A DNA stretch of 64,000 bases from Cellulomonas avistercoris (GCF_014836445.1 NZ_JACSQV010000002.1:11927-75926), one strand, 5' to 3'. Counted from the first letter of the stretch, positions 15,901-23,337 are shown. The notes: generated by a model from the letters alone, not told the origin. Translations and numbers: made by a program.

Positions 15901-17417
15901 ACGTCGGGGCGCAGGCGGACCGTGGTGGCCGGCGTGGGGCGGGTCGCGGTGAGCCGCGCGAGCTCCTGCAGCGCGTCGTACGCCGACGCGCCCCACGGCT
16001 CGCGGCGCTCGTGCAGCGCGTCGACGTAGCCCCGCAGGCGCTCGCGGTGCTCGACGAGCGGCACCCGCACGGCCTGCACGGCGTCGGTGTCGACGACGGG
16101 CGGCTCGAGGGTCATCGCACCGAGGAGGCGGCGCGCGGCGGTGGCGCGCCACCCGGCGTGCGGCTCGACGTCGAGCACGACCTCCCCCAGCCCGAGGCGC
16201 TGCAGGCGCTCGACGAGGGACACCGCGGCGCGGCGGTGGCCGGGCACGTAGAGCACGGTGCGGCCCTCGGCCGCGGCGTCGGCGACGATCGCGGCCAGCG
16301 TCCCGGTGACGTCGGACCCCGTGGGCGCGTCGACGAACACGTCGGCGCGCGTGGCGACGACGTCGAGGACGTGCTGCTGCGCGGGGTCGAGGTCACCGAC
16401 GCCCCGCTCGAGCGCGGGGTCACGGTCGCCGGCGACCGGCGTGGGCAGCGGCACCTGCAGGGCCGCGCGGGCGTCGTCCAGCCCGGCGAGCGCCCGGACG
16501 AGGTCGTGATGCTCGAGCGTGCCGGCAAGCTGGTCGAGGTCGTCGACGATGACCTGACCGGGGTGGACGAACGTGCCGACCACGACGCGCTCGACCAGCG
16601 AGAAGTCCTCGAGCACGGCCTCGCCCAGGGACGCGAGCCGCTGCAGCGCACCCCGGGGGTCGAAGCCCGCGCCGGTGAACGTGCCGCGTGCGACCGCTGC
16701 GGGGTCGAGCAGCGCGCCGTGCCCGCGCAGCGCGCGCGCCAGCACGGGGTTGACCTCGATGGACGGCTCGAGCTCGAGCTCGTAGTCCCCCTCGCCGGTC
16801 CCCCGGGCACGCAGGCCCACGGGTCGCAGGAGGACGGGCGCGCGCACGGTCCGCACCGCGGCGTCCTGCCCGTCGAGGGCCGACGTGCGGCCGGCGGCCG
16901 TGCGGGGGTGGCGCGTGACGTGGGCGAGCGCGCCGACGTCGTCGGACGCCAGGTCCGCGCTCGACCGGTCGGTCCAGGTCGCGACCCCGATGGCCAGGGA
17001 CGTGGACGCGATGCCGTAGCGCTGGGTGTACCCGGCGGCGCGCGCGCTGACGGCACGCGCCCGGCGACGGGCGCTCGACAGCGCCCCGGGCTCGCGCACG
17101 AGGTTCGACAGGCGCGTGGGGCGACCGGCGAAGAGCTGGGCCATCCCCGACGGGTGCGCGGCCGACAGGTCGAGCGCGGCGTCGCCGAGCTGGTCGACGT
17201 CGGCGAGCGTCGAGGCGCCCGCGGCCTCGACGAGCGCGGCACGCCACGTCGCGACGGCGCCCTCGAGGACCTCGGCTGGCGGCGGGGGCTCGACGAGCGT
17301 CACCGGGGGGCCGTCCGCCGCATCGGTCCGCCCGGCCGTGGCGACGTCACCCTCGGCGGGCGGCGTCGAGCCGGCCGGGGGGGTCCCCGTGGTGGGGGTG
17401 CGCACAGGAGCGGTCAT
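12912..17417 (-). CDS. Large helicase-like protein with degenerate ATPase motifs and C-terminal nuclease-like domain
   Basis: A 1501-residue protein built like the SF1 helicases of the DUF4011 group. The N-terminal part (about 1-350) contains a DUF4011-like region. The position of Walker A reads VFVDAPTGSDVTG (near residue 366) and lacks the GKT/S lysine. The position of Walker B reads LVVIDAAAH (near 906) and lacks the DE pair. VVVVGDARC keeps the fold of motif III. A linker with repeated TGATPVV units occurs near 1325-1390. Before it, about residues 1186-1290 form a restriction-endonuclease/Vsr-like domain (DEMLVAVLTDDDTYVGEPSVRVRDRL, split by short loops). ATP hydrolysis is therefore doubtful. 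TACCGT six bases before the ATG at 17417 suggests a leaderless mRNA. Confidence 0.75.
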   Translation of the reverse strand: MTAPVRTPTTGTPPAGSTPPAEGDVATAGRTDAADGPPVTLVEPPPPAEVLEGAVATWRAALVEAAGASTLADVDQLGDAALDLSAAHPSGMAQLFAGRPTRLSNLVREPGALSSARRRARAVSARAAGYTQRYGIASTSLAIGVATWTDRSSADLASDDVGALAHVTRHPRTAAGRTSALDGQDAAVRTVRAPVLLRPVGLRARGTGEGDYELELEPSIEVNPVLARALRGHGALLDPAAVARGTFTGAGFDPRGALQRLASLGEAVLEDFSLVERVVVGTFVHPGQVIVDDLDQLAGTLEHHDLVRALAGLDDARAALQVPLPTPVAGDRDPALERGVGDLDPAQQHVLDVVATRADVFVDAPTGSDVTGTLAAIVADAAAEGRTVLYVPGHRRAAVSLVERLQRLGLGEVVLDVEPHAGWRATAARRLLGAMTLEPPVVDTDAVQAVRVPLVEHRERLRGYVDALHERREPWGASAYDALQELARLTATRPTPATTVRLRPDVAHALDPERRTRLAQDLVHAGELGAFSLRPQDTPWYGADLRTAADAQVVRRRLDRLLDVSLPLLVERVAQVAGETGLTHATTLDQWAEQLRMLDGVRASLDVFQPMVFERTAADLVAATATKQWREERGIAMGYWVRRRLRKQAKDMLRPGRPVADLHGALIEVQERREVWQAHCPAGGWPRLPDSLEVIEDEHAAVRQDVEGVAQVLATTPLGGRLTTTPFDELRERLTRLRSGAAALDTLPERTQLLHGLRAAGLGELVDDLAARRTDPRQAPAELDLAWWSTVFEHVLAADPALVGYDGSALGELSARYAALDRRHVVSRTAPVLAAAIGRIAAAVRAHRDQAEGLFAELVEERMTSLRDTVARYPDLARRLRPVLVAGPMLVSQVLPATRTVDLVVIDAAAHLPIEAAVPAIARGRQVVVVGDARCASGSAVRELAAVLPSVALHADASRRDPYLTRFLAEHGYEGVLVPTPLPDSRPLVTLETVDGTGMPDPASSMVDSTSAEVERVLELVVEHVLQHPGESLAVVTLTPRHADAVRETVMAEVRDNPALAVFFDAGRADPFVVVDVTNVGGLRRDAVILSVGLGRTPHRRVLHTFGPVSRPGGDALLLDALGSTRHRLTVVTCFGGDDLDPDRLRGPGPRLLADVLRFAAERGAQGAGHGAKERPTGGADPDRLVLDLAERLWRHGLLVDVDHGVPGGARIPLVVGHPDLPDEMLVAVLTDDDTYVGEPSVRVRDRLVGDRLARLGWSVVRVWSAAAFLDPQAEVDRIRRAVHAALVERLPDAAEPLPVAVPTAPEALDDQQSRPVRPYVTHPTTGSLPVVRPATGATPVVPATGATPVVPATGATPVVPATGATPVVRPATGATPIVRTPTGVMPVVGSGAVPATATPAPQAPVTGVVAQTEAFMDTPPAGEQLALAVPTLPRPDVRAGLPINAYSDDQLDDLVRWLRSDGAQRTRDQLADALRAELGVTRRSHRVDSAVRAAVTRAFS
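13288..13440 (-). repeat. 27-bp tandem repeat encoding a TGATPVV-rich linker
   Basis: Three 27-base units at 13321-13401, nearly identical, encode the nonapeptide VPATGATPV. They are flanked by related 33-base units that add RP or RT. The array forms a flexible linker of the helicase-like protein. It is prone to copy-number change. Confidence 0.85.
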
Positions 17418-17429
17418 CTTGGCACGGTA

Positions 17430-17820
17430 ACCGCGCGGCAGGCCGATCGCCGGGCGGCCACGCCGTGCTCGCGCGGGTTGCGTCCGGACGAGTGGCGCAG
17501 GGCCGCGCCGCGGTCCGCGGACGGGTCCGCGGGGGCCTCGTCCGGTCCCGGGAACGAGCGACGGGACGGGCCGCTGGGGCCCATCCCGTCGCTTCGGAAG
17601 CTGAGACGGTGCGCACCGCGCAGGGGGCAGGCGATACGCACCGTCGGGTTCAACTATGCGCCATCTCCGAGTGTTGGTCAACTGTCCAGGCCACCCCGGG
17701 AAGGTGAAAGTTCACAGAACTTCCGCCGGACCGCGGACCGCCCGCGACCGAGCCCCGGACCATCCGGGAGCATCCCGACACGCCGCCTACGCTGGTGCGG
17801 GACGACGGACGGAGGGGCGG
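17430..17820. other. Intergenic region between helicase-like gene and MFS gene
   Basis: A 390-base divergent spacer with no convincing protein gene. It holds the promoter and double hairpin at 17557-17681. Towards the MFS gene there is a -10-like TACGCT about 27 bases upstream of that gene's ATG. Confidence 0.7.
17557..17645 (-). ncRNA. Candidate small RNA or structured leader with two hairpins
   Basis: On the minus strand a good sigma-70-type promoter (TTGACC at 17681-17676, 17-base spacer, CATAGT at 17658-17653) is followed seven bases later by a structured stretch. Hairpin 1 pairs GACGGTGCG (from 17645) with CGCACCGTC (to 17605) around a C-rich loop. Hairpin 2 pairs AGCGACGGGA (17593-17584) with TCCCGTCGCT (17566-17557), plus an inner GGGCC stem. 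The layout suits an sRNA of about 90 bases ending in a terminator hairpin. Equally it could be an attenuator leader for the helicase-like gene that starts at 17417, although that gene has its own -10. It resembles no RNA family I can name with confidence. Confidence 0.45.
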
Positions 17821-19113
17821 ATGCGAGGGCACCGCAGCGCGATGGCGGTATGGGCCGTCGCGGCCCTCACGTACCTCGTCGCCGTCGTGCACCGCACGGC
17901 GCTCGGGGTCGCCGGGGACGCGGCGATCGACCGGTTCGCCCTCGGCGCGACCGGTCTGGCGATGTTCTCGGTGCTCCAGCTCACCGTCTACGCAGCCCTC
18001 CAGATCCCCGCGGGGCAGCTGCTCGACAGGTTCGGGGTCCGGGCGCTCATCACGACGGGTGCCGGCGTCATGGCGCTCGGCCAGGGCCTGCTCGCGCTCG
18101 CCGACGACGTCCCGACGGCGCTCGTCGCCCGTGCGCTCATCGGCGGCGGCGACGCCGCCATCTTCATCAGCGCGTGCCGGCTCATCGCGCAGCACTTCCC
18201 CGCCCGGCAGGTCCCGGTCATGGTGCAGGTCACCGGGCTCGTGGGCCAGTCCGGACAGATCGTGTCGGCCACCGTCGTGCTGTGGCTCCTGGCCGCACGC
18301 GGCTGGGGCGCGACCTTCGGCGCCCTCGCGGTCGTCGGGGCCGCCGTGACCGTCGCCGCGGCCGTCGGGCTGGGCCCCCGACCCGCACCGCCCGCGGAGC
18401 GCGCGGCACGCGAACGGTTCGGGCAGGCCGTGCGCGCGGCCGCCCTGCCCGCCGGGACGCGCCTGGGGTTCTGGGCGCACTTCCTGTCCCCGTTCTCGTT
18501 CAACGTCGTGGCGATGCTCTGGGGCACGCCGTTCCTCCTCACGGCCCAGCAGCGCACCCTCGGCGAGGTGAGCGCGCTGCTGTCCGTGATGACGCTGTCC
18601 GCCATGCTCAGCGGCCCGCTCGTCGGCAGGTGGACGTCGCGCCACCCGCTGCGACGCTCGTCGGTCGTGCTGGCGTCGGCGGGCGCGACGCTCGTGGCGT
18701 GGGTCTGGCTGCTCGTCCCGGACACGCCCCGCCCGTTCGCGCAGCTCGTCGTGTTCTGCGTCGTGATCGGCGCCGGCGGGCCCGTGTCGCTCATCGGCAT
18801 CGACCTCGCGCGCACGTTCTCCCCGCTCGAGCGCCTCGGCACCGCCACCGGGTTCGTCAACACCGGCGGCTTCACGTCGACGATCCTCGGCGTCCTCGCC
18901 GTCGGCGTCGTCCTCCAGCTCGTCTCGCCGCCGGGAGCCACGACCTACTCGCTGGACGCGTACCGGATCGCGTTCGCGGTCCTGCTGGCGCCGTGGCTCG
19001 TGGGCGTCGTCGGCCTGCTGCGCAGCCGACGCCGTGCGCGCGCCGACCTCCGCGACGCCGGGACGCCCGTGCCTCCCCTCCGGGAGGCCCTGCGCCGCCG
19101 ACGGGCCGGGTGA
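17821..19113 (+). CDS. MFS transporter
   Basis: A 430-residue major facilitator with about twelve hydrophobic segments. It starts MAVWAVAALTYLVAVVHRTALGVA, and the RFGVRALITTGAG loop after the second helix follows the MFS motif A pattern (D-R-x-G-x-R). A charged break near residue 195 (PPAERAARERFGQAV) separates the two six-helix halves. The best resemblance is to nitrate/nitrite- or sugar-phosphate-type MFS antiporters of actinobacteria, but the substrate cannot be assigned. GGAGG lies five bases before the ATG at 17821. The last four bases overlap the next permease gene (GTGA), so the two are translationally coupled. Confidence 0.88.
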   Translation: MRGHRSAMAVWAVAALTYLVAVVHRTALGVAGDAAIDRFALGATGLAMFSVLQLTVYAALQIPAGQLLDRFGVRALITTGAGVMALGQGLLALADDVPTALVARALIGGGDAAIFISACRLIAQHFPARQVPVMVQVTGLVGQSGQIVSATVVLWLLAARGWGATFGALAVVGAAVTVAAAVGLGPRPAPPAERAARERFGQAVRAAALPAGTRLGFWAHFLSPFSFNVVAMLWGTPFLLTAQQRTLGEVSALLSVMTLSAMLSGPLVGRWTSRHPLRRSSVVLASAGATLVAWVWLLVPDTPRPFAQLVVFCVVIGAGGPVSLIGIDLARTFSPLERLGTATGFVNTGGFTSTILGVLAVGVVLQLVSPPGATTYSLDAYRIAFAVLLAPWLVGVVGLLRSRRRARADLRDAGTPVPPLREALRRRRAG

Positions 19114-20252
19114 CGCGCACCCTCGCCGTCGGGTCCGTCCTGCTGGCCGCCGGTCTGCTGGCGCTGCTCGCGGGCGTCCTGCCCGTGCCCGCGGCCCTCG
19201 CGCTGGCGGCTCGCGTCTGGCCCGTGCTCACGTTCGTCGTCGCGATGACGGTGGTCACCGAGCTGGCAGCCGGGGCCGGGCTCTTCCGCGCGGTGGGTGC
19301 GGCCGTCGCCCGGCGGGCGCACGGACGCACCGCGCTGCTGTGGGGCGGGGTCGTCGTGCTCGCGGTGCTGTGCACGGTGTTCCTGTCGCTCGACACGACG
19401 GCCGTGCTGCTCACGCCCGTGGTGCTCGCCGTCGTGGTGCACGCCCGGCTCGACCCCCGGCCGTTCGCCCTGGTCACCGTGTGGGTCGCGAACACCGGGT
19501 CGATGCTGCTGCCGGTCTCGAACCTCACCAACCTGCTCGCCGCCCACCACGTCGGCGGGGTCCGCGAGTTCGTCGCGCTCACGTGGGCGCCCGCGCTGGC
19601 GTGCGTCGCCGTGCCCGTGGCGGTCGTCGCGCTCGTGCACCGCCGGCGGCTGCGCGGCACCTACGAGGTCGGCGCGCCCGAGCCCGTCGAGGACCCCGTG
19701 CTGCTGCGCCGGAGCGCCTGGGTCGTCGGCGCGCTGCTGGTCGCCCTCGTCAGCGGGGCACCCGTGTGGGTGCCCGCGGTCCTCGCCGCGCTCGCCCTGC
19801 TGGTCGTCACCGCCCGGCGGCGGCCCGGCACGCTGACCCCCGCCCTGGTGCCCTGGCCGCTCCTCGTGCTCGCGTCCGGCCTCTTCCTCGCGGCCGAGGC
19901 CGTGCAGGAGGCCGGGCTGCGTGCCGTGCTCGAGCAGGACCTCGCCGGACGCGGCCCCGTGGGGGTCGCCGCGACGGGCCTGATCGCGGCCAACACCCTG
20001 AACAACCTGCCCGCGTACCTGGTGCTCGAACCGGCCGCGGCGCACGACCCCCGCCTCCTCGTCGCGCTCCTCGTGGGCGTGAACGCCGGCCCATTGATCA
20101 CGCCGTGGGCGTCGCTCGCGACGCTGCTCTGGCACCGCGCGCTCGTGCGGGCCGGGGTCGACGTGCCGTGGGGCCGCTACGTCGTCCTGGGCCTCGTGGT
20201 CGCGCCGCTCACCGTCGCAGCAGGCACCGGGGCCCTGGTGCTGACGACGTGA
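19110..20252 (+). CDS. SLC13/ArsB-like permease
   Basis: A 380-residue membrane protein of the ion transporter superfamily that includes ArsB, NhaD and the SLC13 carriers. Ten or more hydrophobic segments are seen. Family-type loops are LSLDTTAVLLTPVVLAVVV and NTGSMLLPVSNLTNLLA, with a second ANTLNNLPAYLVLEP in the C-terminal half. These paired N-x-x-N/P hairpins are the expected substrate-binding re-entrant loops. The anion or cation carried is not evident; there is no arsenic regulator nearby. The GTG at 19110 overlaps the MFS stop codon. Confidence 0.85.
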   Translation: MTRTLAVGSVLLAAGLLALLAGVLPVPAALALAARVWPVLTFVVAMTVVTELAAGAGLFRAVGAAVARRAHGRTALLWGGVVVLAVLCTVFLSLDTTAVLLTPVVLAVVVHARLDPRPFALVTVWVANTGSMLLPVSNLTNLLAAHHVGGVREFVALTWAPALACVAVPVAVVALVHRRRLRGTYEVGAPEPVEDPVLLRRSAWVVGALLVALVSGAPVWVPAVLAALALLVVTARRRPGTLTPALVPWPLLVLASGLFLAAEAVQEAGLRAVLEQDLAGRGPVGVAATGLIAANTLNNLPAYLVLEPAAAHDPRLLVALLVGVNAGPLITPWASLATLLWHRALVRAGVDVPWGRYVVLGLVVAPLTVAAGTGALVLTT

Positions 20253-20317
20253 ACCGGCGCGACGGGCCACCGGTACGGGCGACGCGGCGCACGCGACCCG
20301 CGGGATAGGTTCGGCCG

Positions 20318-20548
20318 ATGGACCCGGTGGATCCCGCGCTCGCCGGCGTGCGCGCCTACCTCAGCCACCTCGACGGGTGCGAGGTGGCCGTCCGCACGAC
20401 CTCCGGCGGTGAGTACGTCGGCCCGCTGTCGTGCCTGCTCTCCGGCAACGTGGTGTTCGTCGGGCCGTCCGGGGCCGCGCCGTGCATCCGCATCGACACC
20501 GTCGAGTCGGTCCTGCTCCTGCGCGGCGAGCCCGGCCGCTCCGGCTGA
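20318..20548 (+). CDS. Small hypothetical protein
   Basis: A 76-residue protein of unknown function (DPVDPALAGVRAYLSHLDG at the start). It has no membrane segment and shows an alternating beta-strand pattern (VAVRTTSGGEYVGPLSCLLSGNVVFVG) that suggests a small barrel. Codon third positions are nearly all G/C, which supports coding. TAGGTT six bases before the ATG indicates a leaderless transcript. A strong hairpin 17 bases after the stop separates it from the convergent peptide gene. Confidence 0.65.
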   Translation: MDPVDPALAGVRAYLSHLDGCEVAVRTTSGGEYVGPLSCLLSGNVVFVGPSGAAPCIRIDTVESVLLLRGEPGRSG

Positions 20549-20564
20549 GCGGCGGCCGCCGTGG

Positions 20565-20601
20565 CGCCGGTCCGAGAGCCCCGCGGGGCCACGGACCGGC
20601 G
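20565..20601. terminator. Nested hairpin between convergent genes
   Basis: CGCCGGTCCG (20565-20574) pairs with CGGACCGGCG (20592-20601). The loop itself contains the palindrome GCCCCGCGGGGC. It lies between the small gene ending at 20548 and the peptide gene ending at 20638 and can serve both. Confidence 0.7.
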
Positions 20602-20637
20602 ACGCGAGCCGCGCGCGCACGGTGAGGACGCTCCCCC

Positions 20638-20757
20638 TCAGATGTACTTGCAGCAGGGGGAGTTGACGCTGACCGAGCCGGCGACGGTGGCGGATGCGCC
20701 GACCATGCCGGAGAGGGCGACGAGGACGGTGACGGCGGCGACGGTGAGCTTCTTCAT
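20638..20757 (-). CDS. Short secreted peptide precursor next to an XRE-TPR regulator
   Basis: A 39-codon gene. The product starts MKKLTVAAVTVLVALSGM, a clear Sec signal peptide, with two possible cleavage sites (after ASA at residue 23 or after TVA at 26). The mature end would be a 13- to 16-residue peptide finishing NSPCCKYI, with adjacent cysteines. AAGGGG lies seven bases before the ATG and all third positions but one are G or C, so it is very likely translated. It follows the XRE-TPR regulator gene on the same strand after 169 bases. The arrangement is that of an RRNPP-type signalling cassette (regulator plus propeptide), but no function has been shown. It could instead be a small secreted effector or a modified peptide. 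Confidence 0.75.
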   Translation of the reverse strand: MKKLTVAAVTVLVALSGMVGASATVAGSVSVNSPCCKYI

Positions 20758-20779
20758 GATGGAACCCCTTAGGAGAGAC

Positions 20780-20798
20780 GTGCCGGACTGTCCGGCAC
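20780..20798. promoter_or_regulatory. Perfect 19-bp palindrome in leader of the peptide gene
   Basis: GTGCCGGAC, one central base, then GTCCGGCAC. It lies 22 bases upstream of the peptide start codon, just before its ribosome site. It is a candidate operator for the adjacent XRE-TPR regulator, or an RNA hairpin controlling translation. No consensus -35/-10 pair is obvious upstream, which fits an activated promoter. Confidence 0.6.
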
Positions 20799-20926
20799 CC
20801 CGCATGTTCCACAGGGGTGTGTCGTGACCGCAATGACTCAGCCATAAACCGTGTAGACGCTCCCAGGAATACGGTCGCCCGGGCGTGTCGCGGCGAGGCC
20901 CTGGTCCGGGCCTCGAGCTCGACGGC

Positions 20927-22222
20927 TCAGAGCCGCGCGGAGCCCACGCCGGCCGCGTCGAGCGCCCGCCGGTACGCCTCGGCCACGCTCGCGCGGTCCT
21001 CGCCCGCGGCCCGCAGCCGGTCGCCGAGGCGGCGCCACGCGATCGCGGCCGGCCGGCCGGCCGGGACGAGGTCCAACCGGTCCTGGACCTGCCGGTACGC
21101 CTTGACGGCGGCCGAGCGCTCGCCCGCGGCGAGCAGCGCGTCGCCCAGGGCCTCGTGCGCGGGCGCGGCGTCCCGGCGGTCGCCCGACGCGAGCATCTCC
21201 GTCGCCCGGGCGGCGTGGACGAGGGCCGCACGGTTCTGGCCGAGCAGCAGCAGCGCACGCGAGCGGATCGTCGCCGCACGCGCGAGCTCGACCTGCGACT
21301 CCCCGACCTCCAGGGCCGTGCCCGCGGCGTCGAGCTCCGCCAGCGCCTCGCGGGGCCGGGCGGGCGTGACGGCCAGCAGGAAGTGGGCCAGGTCCAGGCG
21401 CAGACGTGGCACGTCGCGCTCCGCCTCCCGACCGCCCGCGATGGCCAGCGCCGCGCGGACGTGGGCGAGCGCGTCGTCCGCGTCCCCGAGCGCGTCGTCG
21501 ACGAACGCCAGGTTCCAGTGCACCGACCAGACGGCCCGCGCGGACCCGTGCTGCAGCGCGCGGCCGAGCAGGTCGGTGCCGCGCACACGCGCGTAGGTGA
21601 CGTCGCCGCGCGCCACGTAGGCCCAGACGACGGTCGACTCGAGGCGGAACAGCTCGTCCGTCTCGGCGGCGGTCGTGCGCAGCGTCGACAGGTGGGCCTC
21701 GCCCGCGTGCACGGCGCCGTGCAGGTCGCCCTCCTCGGTCAGCGCCATGACCAGACGCGTCGCGGCGTACGCCGCCTCCTGGGGACGGTGCCCGTCGACG
21801 AGACGGCGCGTGGTGTCGGCGAGCACCTCGGCCGAGGCCTCGAGGTCCCCGGCCAGGTCCAGCGCCTCCGCGCGCGCGAGGAGCACCCGCGCGCTCTGGT
21901 CGACGTCGAGGGCGTCCAGCTGGACCGTCGCGAGCTCGGCCACCGCCTCGCGGGCCCGGCCCGCACGTACGAGCTGGCGCGCGCGGACGACGGACGCCTC
22001 GGACGCGAGGTACGCGGGCGAGCGGTCGCCCTCCTCGAGGTACGTCGTCGTGACGCCCAGGGCGCGCGCGAGCCGTTCGAGGGCGCCGTCGCCCGGGCCC
22101 CGGACCCCGCGCTCGAGGTGCGACACGTAGCTGGGGTGCATCATCGCCGCGCGGGCGAGGTCGGCCTGGGACAGGCCGGAGCGCTCACGGGACTCGCGGA
22201 TACGTTCACTGACGGGGTGCAC
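20927..22222 (-). CDS. XRE-family regulator with C-terminal TPR domain (RRNPP-like)
   Basis: A 431-residue cytoplasmic regulator. Residues about 4-65 are an XRE helix-turn-helix (IRESRERSGLSQADLARAA, then HPSYVSHLERGVRGPGDGAL and LARALGV). From about 80 to the end the protein is all-helical with tetratricopeptide spacing. Clear repeats include AYVARGDVTYARVRGTDLL, NLAFVDDALGDADDALAHV and ALGDALLAAGERSAAVKAY. This HTH-plus-TPR architecture is that of RRNPP regulators, which bind imported peptides, and also of some Streptomyces developmental regulators. It is followed by a secreted-peptide gene, which supports the peptide-sensor reading. Start is the GTG at 22222, six bases after TATCGT (leaderless type). 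Confidence 0.85.
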   Translation of the reverse strand: MHPVSERIRESRERSGLSQADLARAAMMHPSYVSHLERGVRGPGDGALERLARALGVTTTYLEEGDRSPAYLASEASVVRARQLVRAGRAREAVAELATVQLDALDVDQSARVLLARAEALDLAGDLEASAEVLADTTRRLVDGHRPQEAAYAATRLVMALTEEGDLHGAVHAGEAHLSTLRTTAAETDELFRLESTVVWAYVARGDVTYARVRGTDLLGRALQHGSARAVWSVHWNLAFVDDALGDADDALAHVRAALAIAGGREAERDVPRLRLDLAHFLLAVTPARPREALAELDAAGTALEVGESQVELARAATIRSRALLLLGQNRAALVHAARATEMLASGDRRDAAPAHEALGDALLAAGERSAAVKAYRQVQDRLDLVPAGRPAAIAWRRLGDRLRAAGEDRASVAEAYRRALDAAGVGSARL

Positions 22223-22278
22223 GACCTCACGATAGGGACCAGTCTCCCCGCACGGAAGAGGGGTCACCTGTACTCCTG

Positions 22279-23337
22279 TCACGGCCGCGGTGACGCAGGT
22301 CCCCCGACGTCGGGGCGCACGTCCCGCGCGGGGGCGTCCGGGAGCGACCACGCTGGCCCGCCCGACGGCCCGTACGGGGCCGCCGCCGGGGTGGCCACGG
22401 CGGTCGGCGCGGGCGCCGTCACCACGCGCACCGAGGCCACGCGCGAGCGCCTGACCAGCACCTCGACCAGCCCGACGTAGGCCAGCGTCGACGCCGTGGA
22501 CACCGCGAGCGCGTCCGGGCCGATGTCGACCAGGTCGAGGTCGGCGAGGCCCACCGACCCCAGTGCGAACACCACGAGGTTGTTCACCACGTGCGCCGCG
22601 GCCGCCGCCTCGAGACCACCCGTACGCCACACGAGCCAGCCCATCGCGAGCGCCCAGACGGCGGTGTCGACCATCGCCAGCCCGACGTAGGTGTGCCCTG
22701 CGACGAACAGCGGCACGGGCAGCACGATCGCGACGGCGGGGTGCCTCGCCCAGGCGCCCAGCGTCTGGACGAGGTACCCGCGGAACACGACCTCCTCGGC
22801 CACGCACTGCGCGGGCACCAGCAGCAGGACGAGCCCGAGGAGCACCCACGTCGTGTCGTCGACGCGCGGCTGCCACGGTGTCCCCTGCGCCGCCGCGATC
22901 GCGAGGTCGGCCCCCTGGACGACCAGCGCGAGCACCGCGGACAGCGCGAGGCAGCGCAGGGCCCAGCCCCAGCGGACGCGCCCGGCGACGGAGGCGAGCA
23001 GGCCGGTGGGCCGCGCGCCCAGGAGCCGCGTCGCGACGACCACCGCGGGCAGCATCGCGATGATCGTGAGCATCCCGACCGTGAAGGCGAGGGGGTCGCT
23101 CAGGTCGAGCACGTCGAGGCCCGCCAGGGCGTCGAGCCCGCCCGGACCGGACGCCAGCGCCGCGACGGCGACGAGCACACCGCCCACGGCCAGCAGGACG
23201 ACGAAGAGCGCGCCGGCCACCACCCCGACGAGCAGGGGCCGCCACCAGCGCGACCCCGGCCGGGTGCGCCCCAGCCGGTGGTAGGCGTAGACGCCCGGCA
23301 CCTCGTACGGGTCGACGACGACGTGCGCGCTGCTCAC
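22279..23337 (-). CDS. CPBP-family intramembrane metalloprotease
   Basis: A 352-residue multi-pass protein with the three CPBP (Abi/CAAX) motifs. These are CVAEEVVFRGYLVQTL with the glutamate pair and arginine, FVAGHTYVGLA with the first histidine, and AAAAHVVNNLVVF with the second. About eight hydrophobic segments surround them. The N-terminus (AHVVVDPYEVPGVYAYHRLG) and the long Ala/Pro-rich C-terminal tail are cytoplasmic. Members cleave membrane proteins or process secreted peptides and bacteriocins. Since the peptide gene and its regulator are the next genes downstream on the same strand, this protease is a reasonable candidate for peptide maturation, which is inference only. Start is the GTG at 23337, six bases after CAGGAT. 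Confidence 0.85.
   Translation of the reverse strand: MSSAHVVVDPYEVPGVYAYHRLGRTRPGSRWWRPLLVGVVAGALFVVLLAVGGVLVAVAALASGPGGLDALAGLDVLDLSDPLAFTVGMLTIIAMLPAVVVATRLLGARPTGLLASVAGRVRWGWALRCLALSAVLALVVQGADLAIAAAQGTPWQPRVDDTTWVLLGLVLLLVPAQCVAEEVVFRGYLVQTLGAWARHPAVAIVLPVPLFVAGHTYVGLAMVDTAVWALAMGWLVWRTGGLEAAAAAHVVNNLVVFALGSVGLADLDLVDIGPDALAVSTASTLAYVGLVEVLVRRSRVASVRVVTAPAPTAVATPAAAPYGPSGGPAWSLPDAPARDVRPDVGGPASPRP

Noticed and set aside
17656-17820. Extended N-terminus for the MFS transporter
   Set aside because: The extra residues are not membrane- or signal-like and overlap the orphan promoter region; ATG 17821 has a good ribosome site.
12441-19109. Very long plus-strand open frame antisense to the helicase-like gene and running through the MFS gene
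   Set aside because: Shadow frame produced by high GC and rare stops. Only its last part, from the GTG at 19110, is a real gene (the permease).
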